From: Bacteroidales bacterium
Lineage (GTDB): Bacteria; Bacteroidota; Bacteroidia; Bacteroidales; UBA4417
DNA length: 64,000 nt
Assembly: GCA_016707785.1 (NCBI GenBank)
Contig: JADJGZ010000019.1
Coordinates: 36,578 to 100,577 of the forward strand
Reading direction: 5' to 3'
Translations under genes and position numbers: made by a program
In this document: in pieces, positions 26,734 to 36,631 of the stretch
Layout of the letters: the number at the start of each line of letters is the position of its first letter
Numbering within the stretch: position 1 is the stretch's first letter
Notes under the pieces: model-generated
Database searches by the model: none
What the model was told of the DNA's origin: nothing
The model's input: the letters and a program-made list of their open reading frames with translations, nothing else

Positions 26734-29700
26734 TTAATTACTTTCAGTGAAAACTGTAACTATTTCGTTGCTCACATTTAAGAATTTCGGGTTCTTTAAC
26801 TCTCCCCAATACCTTATGACTCTTTCAAGGTCTTCGAGGCGTAATGGTTTCGAGATATAATCATCCATACCGGAAACAATGCATTTCTCTTTATCCCCCT
26901 GCATAGCATTAGCCGTCATGGCAATGATAACAGGCCCATCATGATTCCAGCGTTCTTTAATTTTTTGGGTAGCCTCATATCCATCCATTTCGGGCATTTG
27001 TACATCCATGAAAATGAGGTCATAATGTTTCCTTTTCAATGCATCAATGGCTTCATGGCCATTAGCTACCAGGTCGGTTTTAAAACCCAGCACATCAAAC
27101 AGGTTACGGATCAGTTTCTGATTAATGAAATTGTCTTCAGCAATCAGTATCCTGAAAGGGTATTGTATGGAGATATTCTTCAGATCTTGTTCGAGGTCCT
27201 TATGAGCTGAAATGTGGTTGCTTCCCGGGTTAAGGACTGAAACCAGGATTTCTGCCAGGTGAGAATGTTTCACAGGCTTGTTTAGGTAATAGGAAAAGAG
27301 CTGCTGCATTTCCGGGTTCTTTTGATTGATGCCGATAGAAGTCAGCATAATCAAAGGCATCTGGGATTTGGAGTATTTCTTGCTGATCTCTTTTGCAAGC
27401 ATTTCCCCATCCATTTCCGGCATCTGCATATCGAGCAGGCATGCATCAAATTTGTCGCCTTTGTTTAGTAATGCAAGGGCTTTCGGGCCTGATTCCACAG
27501 CTATGGAATCAATATTCCAGTTTTTAAGCTGCTGCTGTAATATTTTCCGGTTTGTGGAATTATCATCTACAATCAACAATTTTTTCCCACTCATCTTCAT
27601 TAGTTGCTCAACATGGTTATTCTCATCCGGTGGCGGGGTAGTAAAGTAGGTTTTGATGGTGAATCTGAAATCGGAGCCGACACCAGGTTCACTGGTAACC
27701 CAGATTTTTCCTTCCATGAGGTGCACCAGGTTGGCAGAAATGGCAAGTCCGAGTCCGGAGCCCCCATATTTGCGGGTTGTAGATGCATCAACCTGGGTGA
27801 AGGGCATAAAAAGGGCTTCAATTTTTTCCGCTGGAATCCCAATACCTGTGTCACGAACAGAGAATTCAAGAAATATGGAATCATCGGCATGGTCATCCAG
27901 GATTACCTGTACAAGGATTTCTCCCATCTCGGTGAATTTGATGGCATTTCCAATCAGGTTCACAAGGATTTGCCTTAGCCTGAATCCATCCCCAAAAATA
28001 TAAGGCTGGATATTGGGATCGAGATAATAGATAATCTCAAGCCGTTTCTCGAAAATCTTGGGAGCCATGAGGTCCAGCACATCTTCAATACAACTCCTCA
28101 GGTCGAATGCACTTTCTTCCAGCTGCATATGGCCTGATTCAATCTTGGAGAAGTCGAGAATTTCATTGATAAGGTTGAGTAAGCTATCTCCTGATGTCTC
28201 AATAGTTTCAACATATTCCCTTTGAGTCTCGGAAAGCTTTGTCTGAAGGAGCAAACTGGTCATTCCAATTACTCCGTTCATTGGTGTACGGATTTCATGA
28301 CTCATGGAAGCCAGGAAGTTGGATTTAGCCCGGTCAGCTGAGCGAGCCAGTTCCATAGCATCTTTCAGTTCCTGCTGTGCCTGGTAACGCCTGATTGCCC
28401 CACCGATACTGTTGGCCAGCATTCCCAGCACAGTTTCTTCTGCAGCATTCCACAGGTGTCCGGAAGAACAATCAGCAAAGCCCGTGAATCCCCATAAGGT
28501 GTGTTCATCAGGATCGAGGATAGGTACAATAATAATGGACTTCACCCATTGATGTTCGAATAATTCCTTCAGACTTGCACTGAAATCAGCAGGCACCCCT
28601 TTTACTGTCATTCCTTTCTGGAGGACCGGGTAAAGGCTGTCGGCTGCATTTGAGTAATAAATTTCTTCATATTCGGCAGTAACAACTTTGTCCCTGAAAT
28701 CAGGGTGAACCCAGTCGTAAACACGCCTCACTCTCATGGTCTCCTTCTCGCTGTCGTATACATTTTTGAAGATGAAAATCCTGTCGACATTCGATTTATC
28801 TACAACAGCATCAAATGATTTCTGGATGGCTTCTTCCAGTTCAACAATAGTAAGCAGCCTGTAGGACGCTTCTGCCAGCCCCTGCAACAGGTCACTCTGT
28901 TTGGTCATTTGCAGTTGAATCATCCGCCTTTCGGCATTTTCAAGTTCAAGTTCCTTTCGCTGCTGATTAAAAGTAATAATCAGGTTAGCGATCTGGTTGA
29001 ACTCATCATTCTTGCTTTGCAATGAACCGAGCATATATGTATCTCCCCGTTTCAGGGTCTCAGAAATGATCATCAGTGGTCGCCTGATCCAACGGAAAAG
29101 AATATAGAAGAATATTACAAGGATGGATAGCAAAAGGATCGCCAGGAAATACATCACAAAATCACTGATCTTATGAATCAATGCCAGCTGTTTATTTGGC
29201 TTTTGAAAAACCAGTGTACTGATAGTTACTTTATTATGGTCATGAAGTTTAAGTGAGGTATTGATAGACTTCCCGCTTCCAGTGTTGTCGACTTCATAAT
29301 CAGCATTTTCCATCATTACGATACAGCCGGTATTCTTCGAGAGTTCAGAAAAAAATCGCTGATCCCATAATTTACTGGCATAAAAATAACCTGCTGCAGG
29401 AGTAGTCCTGGCAGTATCCAAAGTAGGATGAATAGTGGCAGCTGAAACTTCAAGAATGCCTTCAGGAATTTTCCGGTAATAATGAATGAAACCTGTTTTC
29501 TTCAGATTCTTTATAATCTCTTTCTTCTCCTGGTCATTGCCCAGCATTTCCTTTGGGTAAACACCAAAGCCATAGATAAGCTGGTTTTCTATATTGAAGA
29601 CGCCAACAGAATGAAGTTTGAAAGAGTTGATAATAGAGGCAATATTATCATTAGCCCATCCTCTGTCAATTTGACTGAGGTGAACGATGATGTCATCCCA

Positions 29701-29904
29701 GTTGGAATAATCCACAACAATCTGGTGCAATTGATCTGTTTTACCTTCAATCGCATTATTTACGATCATCTCCTGCTGATCCAGGGCTGATCGTATTATC
29801 AAGTCATTCTGCCTCATCTGTGTCTCCTTAAAGATCACCAGAGAGCCTATGAAGATGACGAAACACCCGATTACCAGGAAAATGATTTTGTTTCGTAGTG
29901 TCAT
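26734..29904 (-). CDS. CHASE4-type membrane hybrid kinase with two receivers
   Basis: About 1,056 residues from the ATG at MTLRNKIIFL; a start 81 bases upstream adds a poor head. Order: membrane helix (about 6-26), CHASE4-like periplasmic sensor (DYSNWDD is its signature), second helix (about 245-270), HAMP-like linker, coiled coil, GAF (about 350-510), HisKA (MSHEIRTPMNG), HATPase (DTGIGIP, GGSGLGL), then receivers 1 (LLIVDDN, LLDMQMPEMDG) and 2 (ILIAEDN, FMDVQMPEMDG). It sits between the transferase genes and the polymerase/flippase genes, so it may sense envelope or polymer state and pass phosphate to the Hpt and receiver proteins of the locus (inference). Confidence 0.92.
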   Translation of the reverse strand: MTLRNKIIFLVIGCFVIFIGSLVIFKETQMRQNDLIIRSALDQQEMIVNNAIEGKTDQLHQIVVDYSNWDDIIVHLSQIDRGWANDNIASIINSFKLHSVGVFNIENQLIYGFGVYPKEMLGNDQEKKEIIKNLKKTGFIHYYRKIPEGILEVSAATIHPTLDTARTTPAAGYFYASKLWDQRFFSELSKNTGCIVMMENADYEVDNTGSGKSINTSLKLHDHNKVTISTLVFQKPNKQLALIHKISDFVMYFLAILLLSILVIFFYILFRWIRRPLMIISETLKRGDTYMLGSLQSKNDEFNQIANLIITFNQQRKELELENAERRMIQLQMTKQSDLLQGLAEASYRLLTIVELEEAIQKSFDAVVDKSNVDRIFIFKNVYDSEKETMRVRRVYDWVHPDFRDKVVTAEYEEIYYSNAADSLYPVLQKGMTVKGVPADFSASLKELFEHQWVKSIIIVPILDPDEHTLWGFTGFADCSSGHLWNAAEETVLGMLANSIGGAIRRYQAQQELKDAMELARSADRAKSNFLASMSHEIRTPMNGVIGMTSLLLQTKLSETQREYVETIETSGDSLLNLINEILDFSKIESGHMQLEESAFDLRSCIEDVLDLMAPKIFEKRLEIIYYLDPNIQPYIFGDGFRLRQILVNLIGNAIKFTEMGEILVQVILDDHADDSIFLEFSVRDTGIGIPAEKIEALFMPFTQVDASTTRKYGGSGLGLAISANLVHLMEGKIWVTSEPGVGSDFRFTIKTYFTTPPPDENNHVEQLMKMSGKKLLIVDDNSTNRKILQQQLKNWNIDSIAVESGPKALALLNKGDKFDACLLDMQMPEMDGEMLAKEISKKYSKSQMPLIMLTSIGINQKNPEMQQLFSYYLNKPVKHSHLAEILVSVLNPGSNHISAHKDLEQDLKNISIQYPFRILIAEDNFINQKLIRNLFDVLGFKTDLVANGHEAIDALKRKHYDLIFMDVQMPEMDGYEATQKIKERWNHDGPVIIAMTANAMQGDKEKCIVSGMDDYISKPLRLEDLERVIRYWGELKNPKFLNVSNEIVTVFTESN

Positions 29905-30029
29905 TGTTATCAGAGAGTTATGTGAGTAGCTACTGTTTCCGAGTTGAATATTGAAGGCTAGATAAACGGACCCTTTTTCCTCCATTTATCTGTATTGTCA
30001 TTTAATTAATTCACTATAAGCGGAAATGT

Positions 30030-30059
30030 AATAGCCTGATTCGAAGGAATCAGGCTATT
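30030..30059 (-). terminator. Perfect 13-bp hairpin after the Wzy-like gene
   Basis: AATAGCCTGATTC and GAATCAGGCTATT pair perfectly around a GAAG loop. It lies about 120 bp past the stop codon of the Wzy/ligase-like gene and before the hybrid kinase. No clear T tract follows on the minus strand, so it could be a terminator or a processing/attenuation hairpin. Confidence 0.55.
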
Positions 30060-30182
30060 ATGAAAGGATTTCAGGAATCCGGCAGAATAAATCAACAATT
30101 AAAATTTACCGGGTATCCTGTTTTAATTAAAATGAGTAGAATATATACCCTATTGACGTACCGGGCATTATAGGTTAAGTTC

Positions 30183-31679
30183 CTATTTCTGACCCCCTTC
30201 GATAGCGGGAACAGTAGCCGGAACCTCTTCTGCATAGGCAGGATTGAGGATATCAGGATTGGTCATTAATGCCATAGTGATATAGATGCACATACCTGTC
30301 GGCATTGCCCCCAGAACAGCATTTCCGTATGAGGCCACCATAATACCCAGCAACCCGCAGACAAATGCTGTTAATTTGGTTCTGAGTATTGGGTCACGTA
30401 TCCTTACCATGATCAGGTAGGACGATTTTATAACAATATAGAATAAGATGAACAGGTGCAAAACCAGTCCAATCACCCCCTGTTCAGCCCAGATCATAAC
30501 ATACCAGCTATCGGTAGCGGTATTTGAAAGGAATGAATAGGGCATAAATCGCCTGGCTTTGGATCCCGCATGGCCGATACCGCCTCCAAAAGGACGGGTG
30601 GCAAGGTAGGTCTTGAGTTTTCGTTGGTTCGACAATCGCAATTGCAGGGATGCATCATTGGGGTCAAAAGCTGTCCGCATTCGCCGGATTTGATCCACAT
30701 TCTGGCCAATGCTGGTGAATTTGAAGAAAACATAGGCTATACCCAGGAATATCATTACACCAGTAGTAATCGCCACTTTTTTCCTAAGTATGGAATAAAG
30801 GAAAAACCCGGCAAACGGAACGGTGATTGCTCCCCTGGTTCCGGAGAGAAACATCCCGTATAAGCCTAATACGGCAACGATAAGATAGAAAATCTTTTTC
30901 TTTCGCTCCTTTGTTGATCCAAGTAGTATAAAGAAAACGACAGCTGTGTATGCCTGGTTGGCGCCAAACTGACCTGCATCATTCAGGAAGGAGAATACCC
31001 GGAGTTTACCGAATACAAGGTGATTGAGCCCTGCACCTGCATCCAGCCAGGCCTGTTCAAAGCGGTCAACTCCCACATATATCTGCCAGAGACCTTTAGC
31101 TGATGCCAATATAGACATCACCCCCCAGAGGTAAAGGAAATAATCCAGTCGCTTATTGGTATTAATAAGCAACAATGCTAAAGGGACCATGAAAATCATA
31201 TAAAGGGAAACCCCTCTCATACTGGCAAAATAGGCTTCATTACTCTGCAGCTCCGGATTGAAATAGCTCATCAGTCCATAACCACCCCATATTGCTGACA
31301 GAACAGTGATATCCCGCCTTGCCGGCGACCAGTCTATCTTATCATAAAACCGGTTGAAAAACAAGGCGATATATGATAATACCAGGACTCCATCCATAAT
31401 AGTCCCATAGGGTATTCCTTTCACATACCGGTTAAGCCCCATCAGCACAAATCCAAGGAAAACAACGGAATAAAGCCCCAGTTGCGGGTATCTGAAAAAC
31501 ATGAAGAGGTAGAAAAACAAGAAAGGGACAACCAGTAAAATAACGCCTGTTGCAAGTCCTTTATTCGCTATCACCCAGGCCAGGGTGATTACCACGGCAA
31601 AATAAATCTTCAGACTGCGCGGGGAGCGCAATACATCTGCCCCTGTAAAAGATTCAAATGGATTTTTGTTACCGTCCAT
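30183..31679 (-). CDS. Wzy/O-antigen ligase-like membrane protein
   Basis: A 498-residue protein with about 11-12 membrane helices. A large external loop near 345-395 holds the segment LQLRLSNQRKLKTYL and GGGIGHAG, matching the O-antigen ligase/polymerase (Wzy_C-type) signature region. Charged residues such as FLSGTRGAIT also occur in family members. It would polymerize repeat units on the outer side of the inner membrane, or ligate polymer. It is followed upstream by the flippase gene (39 bp apart). Polymerase versus ligase cannot be decided from sequence alone. Confidence 0.83.
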   Translation of the reverse strand: MDGNKNPFESFTGADVLRSPRSLKIYFAVVITLAWVIANKGLATGVILLVVPFLFFYLFMFFRYPQLGLYSVVFLGFVLMGLNRYVKGIPYGTIMDGVLVLSYIALFFNRFYDKIDWSPARRDITVLSAIWGGYGLMSYFNPELQSNEAYFASMRGVSLYMIFMVPLALLLINTNKRLDYFLYLWGVMSILASAKGLWQIYVGVDRFEQAWLDAGAGLNHLVFGKLRVFSFLNDAGQFGANQAYTAVVFFILLGSTKERKKKIFYLIVAVLGLYGMFLSGTRGAITVPFAGFFLYSILRKKVAITTGVMIFLGIAYVFFKFTSIGQNVDQIRRMRTAFDPNDASLQLRLSNQRKLKTYLATRPFGGGIGHAGSKARRFMPYSFLSNTATDSWYVMIWAEQGVIGLVLHLFILFYIVIKSSYLIMVRIRDPILRTKLTAFVCGLLGIMVASYGNAVLGAMPTGMCIYITMALMTNPDILNPAYAEEVPATVPAIEGGQK

Positions 31680-31718
31680 GAAACAAAGGTAGCATTTACG
31701 ATGAAAATTCCGATAGGC

Positions 31719-33092
31719 TTACACCTTCATGAATTGCAACCAGGTTTCCTTGATTCTGCCATACATAAGTTTGTAGAAATCAAATCCATAGGTAAAGGTA
31801 TGACTTAGTTTCAGACTGAGTTCCCTGTCAAGGAAATAATACCCAACCCACACTCCTACCATCGTAAAAATGATAGATGCTACTGCAACGGCTTCAAGTG
31901 AATGAAATACGAAGATCGCGATCAGGTCACCGATTACATTTGTGATTACCATCACCATCACCTTAATAAAATTGACCGATGGCTTATTGATACTGTCCAA
32001 TCCTACACCTGTCATCCGGTCGATGGGTAAGATCAGACCATAAATACACAAGATTCTCATAATGGTAACCGCATTGGCCCCTGTTTGAGGATCCGTCTGG
32101 AGATATTGGGAACCACCAAGGATCATTACAAAATATTCAGCAAATACAAAGGCAATGATGCTGCCTACAATGAAAAGATAAGTCAAGGCTCCGGAATAGG
32201 TATAGAACAGGCTTCTGACTTCATCCAGTTTATGCTGCATACTGGCTTTCGACATTTTCGGGAAAGCGGTCGCCACAAAGCTTCGTAGCGGAATCTGCTG
32301 CAGTTCTGTCAATTTCATCGGGATGCTATACAGAGCCACTGCGGCTGTACCCATAGGGCTCAGACTGATAATGAGGGTATCGGCTGAGCGAAGAAGGTTC
32401 GTACCGATGAGGGTAAAAGTGGTGTACTTTCCGAAGTCAAGCAATACCTTATTGGATTGGCGCGTGGCTTTTCCAATATAGCGCAGTCCGTCCCAGGCAT
32501 TAAATATGCAGACCAGGGAAGTAAGCAGGATAATCCCGATTTGAGCCCAGATCAGCTGCTGAAGTGTGAAATCGAAAAAGAGAAAATTAAGCAGGATCAC
32601 AAGGAAAAAACCTCCAGAATTCAACATTTTGATGAATAAAATCTTCCCGAATTTCATGTCTGCCTGCATGATCACCAGGGCCGTATTATAGGGCAAATTC
32701 AGAAACGCCAGGATAGGATACCATTTGAAAAAAAGACCATACCCGGCTTTTTCAATAGGTCCGGAAAATAGCAGATGGCAAGTCCAGATAATGATGGCAA
32801 TCCCAATAGTAGCAACCAGTCCGATTACTCCATTGGAGCCGATGTATTGCTTACGCTGGGTATCATCCACTCCCGACAGGTAACGGATAATAGCCGTATT
32901 GGTGATACCAAAGCGGAACATTTCGATGAAAGCGGCAGAAGAAACATAAAGTACCCATTGTCCAAACAGGGAGGCCTGGAAGGTTCGTGCCAACAAGGCA
33001 AATCCGGCAAATCCGAAAAAGGCAAAGGAAAGGTTTCCTGCCAATGACAGAAAGTTCGGTTCCTTCAACAATTTCTTCATCGCGACTTTCAT
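31719..33092 (-). CDS. Wzx-like oligosaccharide flippase
   Basis: A 457-residue MOP-superfamily membrane protein with about 12-14 helices. It opens with LAGNLSFAFFGFAGFALLAR, followed by the phenylalanine-rich FGQWVLYVSSAAF segment typical of polysaccharide export flippases (Wzx/RfbX group). It would move undecaprenol-linked repeat units across the inner membrane. It starts 12 bp after the Wzc-like gene, in the same operon as the polymerase-like gene. Confidence 0.87.
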   Translation of the reverse strand: MKVAMKKLLKEPNFLSLAGNLSFAFFGFAGFALLARTFQASLFGQWVLYVSSAAFIEMFRFGITNTAIIRYLSGVDDTQRKQYIGSNGVIGLVATIGIAIIIWTCHLLFSGPIEKAGYGLFFKWYPILAFLNLPYNTALVIMQADMKFGKILFIKMLNSGGFFLVILLNFLFFDFTLQQLIWAQIGIILLTSLVCIFNAWDGLRYIGKATRQSNKVLLDFGKYTTFTLIGTNLLRSADTLIISLSPMGTAAVALYSIPMKLTELQQIPLRSFVATAFPKMSKASMQHKLDEVRSLFYTYSGALTYLFIVGSIIAFVFAEYFVMILGGSQYLQTDPQTGANAVTIMRILCIYGLILPIDRMTGVGLDSINKPSVNFIKVMVMVITNVIGDLIAIFVFHSLEAVAVASIIFTMVGVWVGYYFLDRELSLKLSHTFTYGFDFYKLMYGRIKETWLQFMKV

Positions 33093-33104
33093 ATCAGGGG
33101 CATC

Positions 33105-35843
33105 CTATGGTTGATAACGCGAAAATAGCTGGAATCTAACCATGTTTTTAAGAAATCTTCTTAACCTGCTCCTTTTTCTCGGAAGATCGCCCATTACGGT
33201 TTCTATCACTTCAAATTCTACCCCATTGAGTAAGAACCTGGGTTCAATAGAGGTGAATTTCATAATATTCTCAAGGGCTTCACGGTCAGCATGCGACCAG
33301 GAACGATTTGCACGACACACCATTAAAGGTGTATGTACTGAAGCAACCAACCCTACAGGATATGGGTAATAGATGATCGGCGGGATTTCAATGATTACAA
33401 AATCAGGTTGGAAGGAAAGATGGATATGATTATACCGCAGGATATCCTGGTAACTTTCTACAGAATAATACTCCTGGTTCACTGCATAATCATAGTACTC
33501 TTCGCTATCAAGAAGATCAGTAGCAGGCTTAAGGAAAGGACTGTCATAATCCACCCGGGTATCCGGATAGCCAAGCAGGAAGCCAAGAATTGAAAAACGA
33601 CTTTTAGTTTTAACATACCCTGACCTGGATTTTTCAGGTGTTATTCCCGGGTACTCCAGCTGCTGCATTTCATTCTCACGTAACGACTCTCTTGAAAAAC
33701 TCAGTACCAGGACTTTCTTCCCTTGTTTCTTCAGTTTGAATGCCAGGTTTCTGGCCAGTACTGATTTCCCTTCGTTGCTGAGCGGACTGTATAAAAGAAT
33801 GGTGTGGGGTGTTTCCGGCCTGTTGCTTTCCAGTTTGCTCAGGGTGACCTGCTGTATGATCAGTTCAAGCAATCGGTTTGTGACAAATGGGAAATTGATC
33901 TTCCGGGTTTTCAGGTAGATCTTGGGGAACATCCCTGCATATTTAAGATTAATCGCTTTTTCAGCCTTCTTCGGGTTTTTCAGGGTATTGTCGAAATACT
34001 CTGTTATGAGGATAATGGCAAATACGAAGATGAAACCGAGCATACCGGCAAGAATGATGAGAATCTTGCGCTTGGTTGGATCGGGTGTAAGTGGGAAATA
34101 AGGTGGGTCAACAGCCTTAAGGTTCGATGACAATTGGGCATCCTGATCCTTTAGTTTCGCAAGGTTCAAGCCATGCAATAACTCGAGGAACTCCTGCTCC
34201 GAAACATTGATTTCCCTTTCGATGCGTTTCAGGTTGGCACCTGCAGGCGCATAAATGGAATATTGCTTCTGAAACTCTGTAATTCGCTCACTCAGAACAA
34301 GCAGACCTGCTTTAGTCTCTTCATAGATGAGGACATTTTTAATCCAATCGGCAAGCAGGGAGGCAATCGGTAATCCATTCGGACTATTATTCAATCCATA
34401 CAAGTTCCCGACAATGCGTTGAATATCTTCCTTAAGTGTTTCAGCCCTTTTCTTTAATTTGGAAAGTTCCTGTGAATTTATGGGATCTTTAATACTTACA
34501 GATTCGATGGCTGCAATTCTCTCATTCACCCTCGACAGATCATTCCGCTTTTCGATGATTCCTGCACTGTTGAGCTGGATTTGCTGCTGCAAGCCCATTT
34601 TCTCTTCTATCCTTTTAATGGCTGCATCGGCACCTGCAAGCCTGATCCGCTGGTCGTAGTAATCCACTTCAATATTCTCCTTCACCTGGGCTACGGCCTT
34701 ACTTTGTTCATAGTAGTTGATAATCTTATTGTCTTCGTTGAATTTAAGCAGCTTATCTTCCGCCATACTCAACCTTCCAAGTGCTTGTTTCACCTGGTAT
34801 TCAAAATATTTTACTACAGCGTCTGACCTGTTTTCTTTCAGGAGTTTGTAATTCCTGATGCAGGCATCGGTAAGAAAGTACAGGGTCTGCTGACAGATTC
34901 CGGGGTCATCGGCCTGGTATTTCACTTTCACAAGATCGCTACTCCCTATACGCAGGGGGGTGATCTTAGAGATCGCTTTAATGGAATAGTGCGGATGAGA
35001 GAAATTAAGCAGTTTGAAAATGAAATTCGTATCACTGGTGGTAGCGTATTCAATCAGGTTTTTAACGGTCTGATCATAATCTGCCTTATTGATATGCGGA
35101 GGCAATTGAATCCATCCATTATCAGCAGTTAAAGAACTCACTGAAAAGGTATCCCTTGCCAGGAGAGGACTAACCTCCTCCTCAGGTTCCACAACAGTTG
35201 TTGAATCGTTTTCTGCCTGGTCGCCATGTCGTTTAGATACCCTGAGCACCTGTCCGACTTCCAGTTGATTTCCCCTGAGATCATTGAATTCTTTCAGTTC
35301 TTCAACGGTAATGCCATACCTGCTGGCCAGTGAATAGAGGGTTTCCCCGGGATTGACCTCATGGTAGGAAGCATGCAGAACAGTGGTATCTGTTTGATGC
35401 ACTTCTGCTTCTACTTCCGGTTCTACTTCCTGAGAAGGCATTATAGTTTGCGAATGCCCGTTTTTAACTACCAGTTTATAGATGTATGCCGGTGTACTCT
35501 TCTTCAAAGCTATGAACGACTTCTTGGAGATGTATTTAGGATCGTAATGATCGAGCATAAGGTGCTGGGCCAGAAGCCGAATAGCAACATCCTGCTGGGT
35601 TTCACGCGATTTGATAATATTGATCAGGTTATCAAAGGCGGTATTATTTGCAAAATAGCTGAAAGATTTGTCCATTTCGATACCACCACCACTGGCGATA
35701 CCGGTATAGATTGTAGTCTCGGAGCTAAAAGTAAAGGAAGGTTTCCGGGTAAGGTAAATCACCGCCACTGACAATGCAAGTGGTGTAATCATGAGAATCA
35801 TGAAGTGCTTCCGTATCAGCCTGATCAGATCAATTACTTTCAT
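33105..35843 (-). CDS. Wzc-like chain-length protein with LysM and degenerate kinase
   Basis: A 912-residue inner-membrane protein. An N-terminal helix (FMILMITPLALSVAVIYL) and a C-terminal helix near 600-620 flank a large periplasmic part with a Wzz-like region and coiled coil. An embedded LysM domain (about 160-205; GETLYSLASRYGITVEEL, VGQVLRV) is unusual and predicts glycan binding. The cytosolic domain has Walker A-like SNEGKSVLAR, but VLVLSFSRES lacks the Asp of Walker A', and the Walker B-like VIIEIPP has Glu for Asp. No C-terminal Tyr cluster is seen, although a Tyr-rich stretch occurs in the middle (EEYYDYAVNQEYY). Tyrosine-kinase activity is therefore doubtful. It overlaps the TolC-like gene by 14 bp. 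Confidence 0.87.
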   Translation of the reverse strand: MKVIDLIRLIRKHFMILMITPLALSVAVIYLTRKPSFTFSSETTIYTGIASGGGIEMDKSFSYFANNTAFDNLINIIKSRETQQDVAIRLLAQHLMLDHYDPKYISKKSFIALKKSTPAYIYKLVVKNGHSQTIMPSQEVEPEVEAEVHQTDTTVLHASYHEVNPGETLYSLASRYGITVEELKEFNDLRGNQLEVGQVLRVSKRHGDQAENDSTTVVEPEEEVSPLLARDTFSVSSLTADNGWIQLPPHINKADYDQTVKNLIEYATTSDTNFIFKLLNFSHPHYSIKAISKITPLRIGSSDLVKVKYQADDPGICQQTLYFLTDACIRNYKLLKENRSDAVVKYFEYQVKQALGRLSMAEDKLLKFNEDNKIINYYEQSKAVAQVKENIEVDYYDQRIRLAGADAAIKRIEEKMGLQQQIQLNSAGIIEKRNDLSRVNERIAAIESVSIKDPINSQELSKLKKRAETLKEDIQRIVGNLYGLNNSPNGLPIASLLADWIKNVLIYEETKAGLLVLSERITEFQKQYSIYAPAGANLKRIEREINVSEQEFLELLHGLNLAKLKDQDAQLSSNLKAVDPPYFPLTPDPTKRKILIILAGMLGFIFVFAIILITEYFDNTLKNPKKAEKAINLKYAGMFPKIYLKTRKINFPFVTNRLLELIIQQVTLSKLESNRPETPHTILLYSPLSNEGKSVLARNLAFKLKKQGKKVLVLSFSRESLRENEMQQLEYPGITPEKSRSGYVKTKSRFSILGFLLGYPDTRVDYDSPFLKPATDLLDSEEYYDYAVNQEYYSVESYQDILRYNHIHLSFQPDFVIIEIPPIIYYPYPVGLVASVHTPLMVCRANRSWSHADREALENIMKFTSIEPRFLLNGVEFEVIETVMGDLPRKRSRLRRFLKNMVRFQLFSRYQP

Positions 35844-36603
35844 CGGTTGTCGGAGCTTTTTTGTTAACCTTAAATTCCATCCCGGTTATTTCTTCAAGAG
35901 CCATCTTGGCATTAAGAACATCCATTTTGGCAATTTCGAAGTTCAGTTCTGTACCGATGGTTATTTCAGTAAGCCTGGCATACTCAGAAACAGGAATAAT
36001 CCCGTTAACGAATTCCTTTTCAGCCATCTGCATATTGATTTGGGCTGTCTCAAGCTGCTTCAGCTTTATCTTAAACAATCTTAATCTTAAAATGAGTTCA
36101 TTATACCCTTTAATCACTTGTGTCCGGACCTGTTCCCTTTGAAGCTGTGACATTTTTTCAGCTTTCTCCACTTCCATTTGCCCGATTTTGATAGTGTTTC
36201 GCCTGTTCACTACATCAATAAGAGGGAGTTTCAGGTAAGCACCAAAACCATAACGAATTTCCGAAGAAGACTGGAGTACATAAATTGGGGTTTCCCCATA
36301 CTCTGTGGTAGAGGTAAGATGGTCGAAGGTTCCATACCTGGCATCGGTAGTAACCCCAAGATTCCTCATCCAATACCTTTTGTCGGATTTGAGATTGCCT
36401 TTCATGATCTCCACATCCAGGTCGCGATAAGCGAGGAAGGGATCAGTGAAACAGGCTGAATCGAGTAAAACGCTTAAGGGAGGGATTTCAATATCGAAAT
36501 CCTCAATCAGGGTAGTATTTTTATCCTTTTCCTGGGCGTACAATCTGATTTGAAAACTTACCGCCAGGCCTACCAACAATATTGTAAAAAGCTTTAATTT
36601 CAT
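35830..36603 (-). CDS. Short TolC-family-like outer-membrane protein
   Basis: A 257-residue protein with a signal peptide (LFTILLVGLAVSFQIRLYAQ). The second half (about 140-245) is a long helical stretch with TolC-like pattern (VEKAEKMSQLQREQV, AEKEFVNGIIPVSEYARLTEI). A full TolC monomer has about 420-480 residues with two such repeats, so only half is present. A beta-rich part (YGFGAYLKLPLIDV) precedes the helices. It overlaps the Wzc-like gene by 14 bp and may form a partner for export across the outer membrane. No Wza-type exporter is visible in the window. Confidence 0.7.
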   Translation of the reverse strand: MKLKLFTILLVGLAVSFQIRLYAQEKDKNTTLIEDFDIEIPPLSVLLDSACFTDPFLAYRDLDVEIMKGNLKSDKRYWMRNLGVTTDARYGTFDHLTSTTEYGETPIYVLQSSSEIRYGFGAYLKLPLIDVVNRRNTIKIGQMEVEKAEKMSQLQREQVRTQVIKGYNELILRLRLFKIKLKQLETAQINMQMAEKEFVNGIIPVSEYARLTEITIGTELNFEIAKMDVLNAKMALEEITGMEFKVNKKAPTTDESN

Positions 36604-36631
36604 GTTTGGGTTTACGAATTTCTTGTACTGA

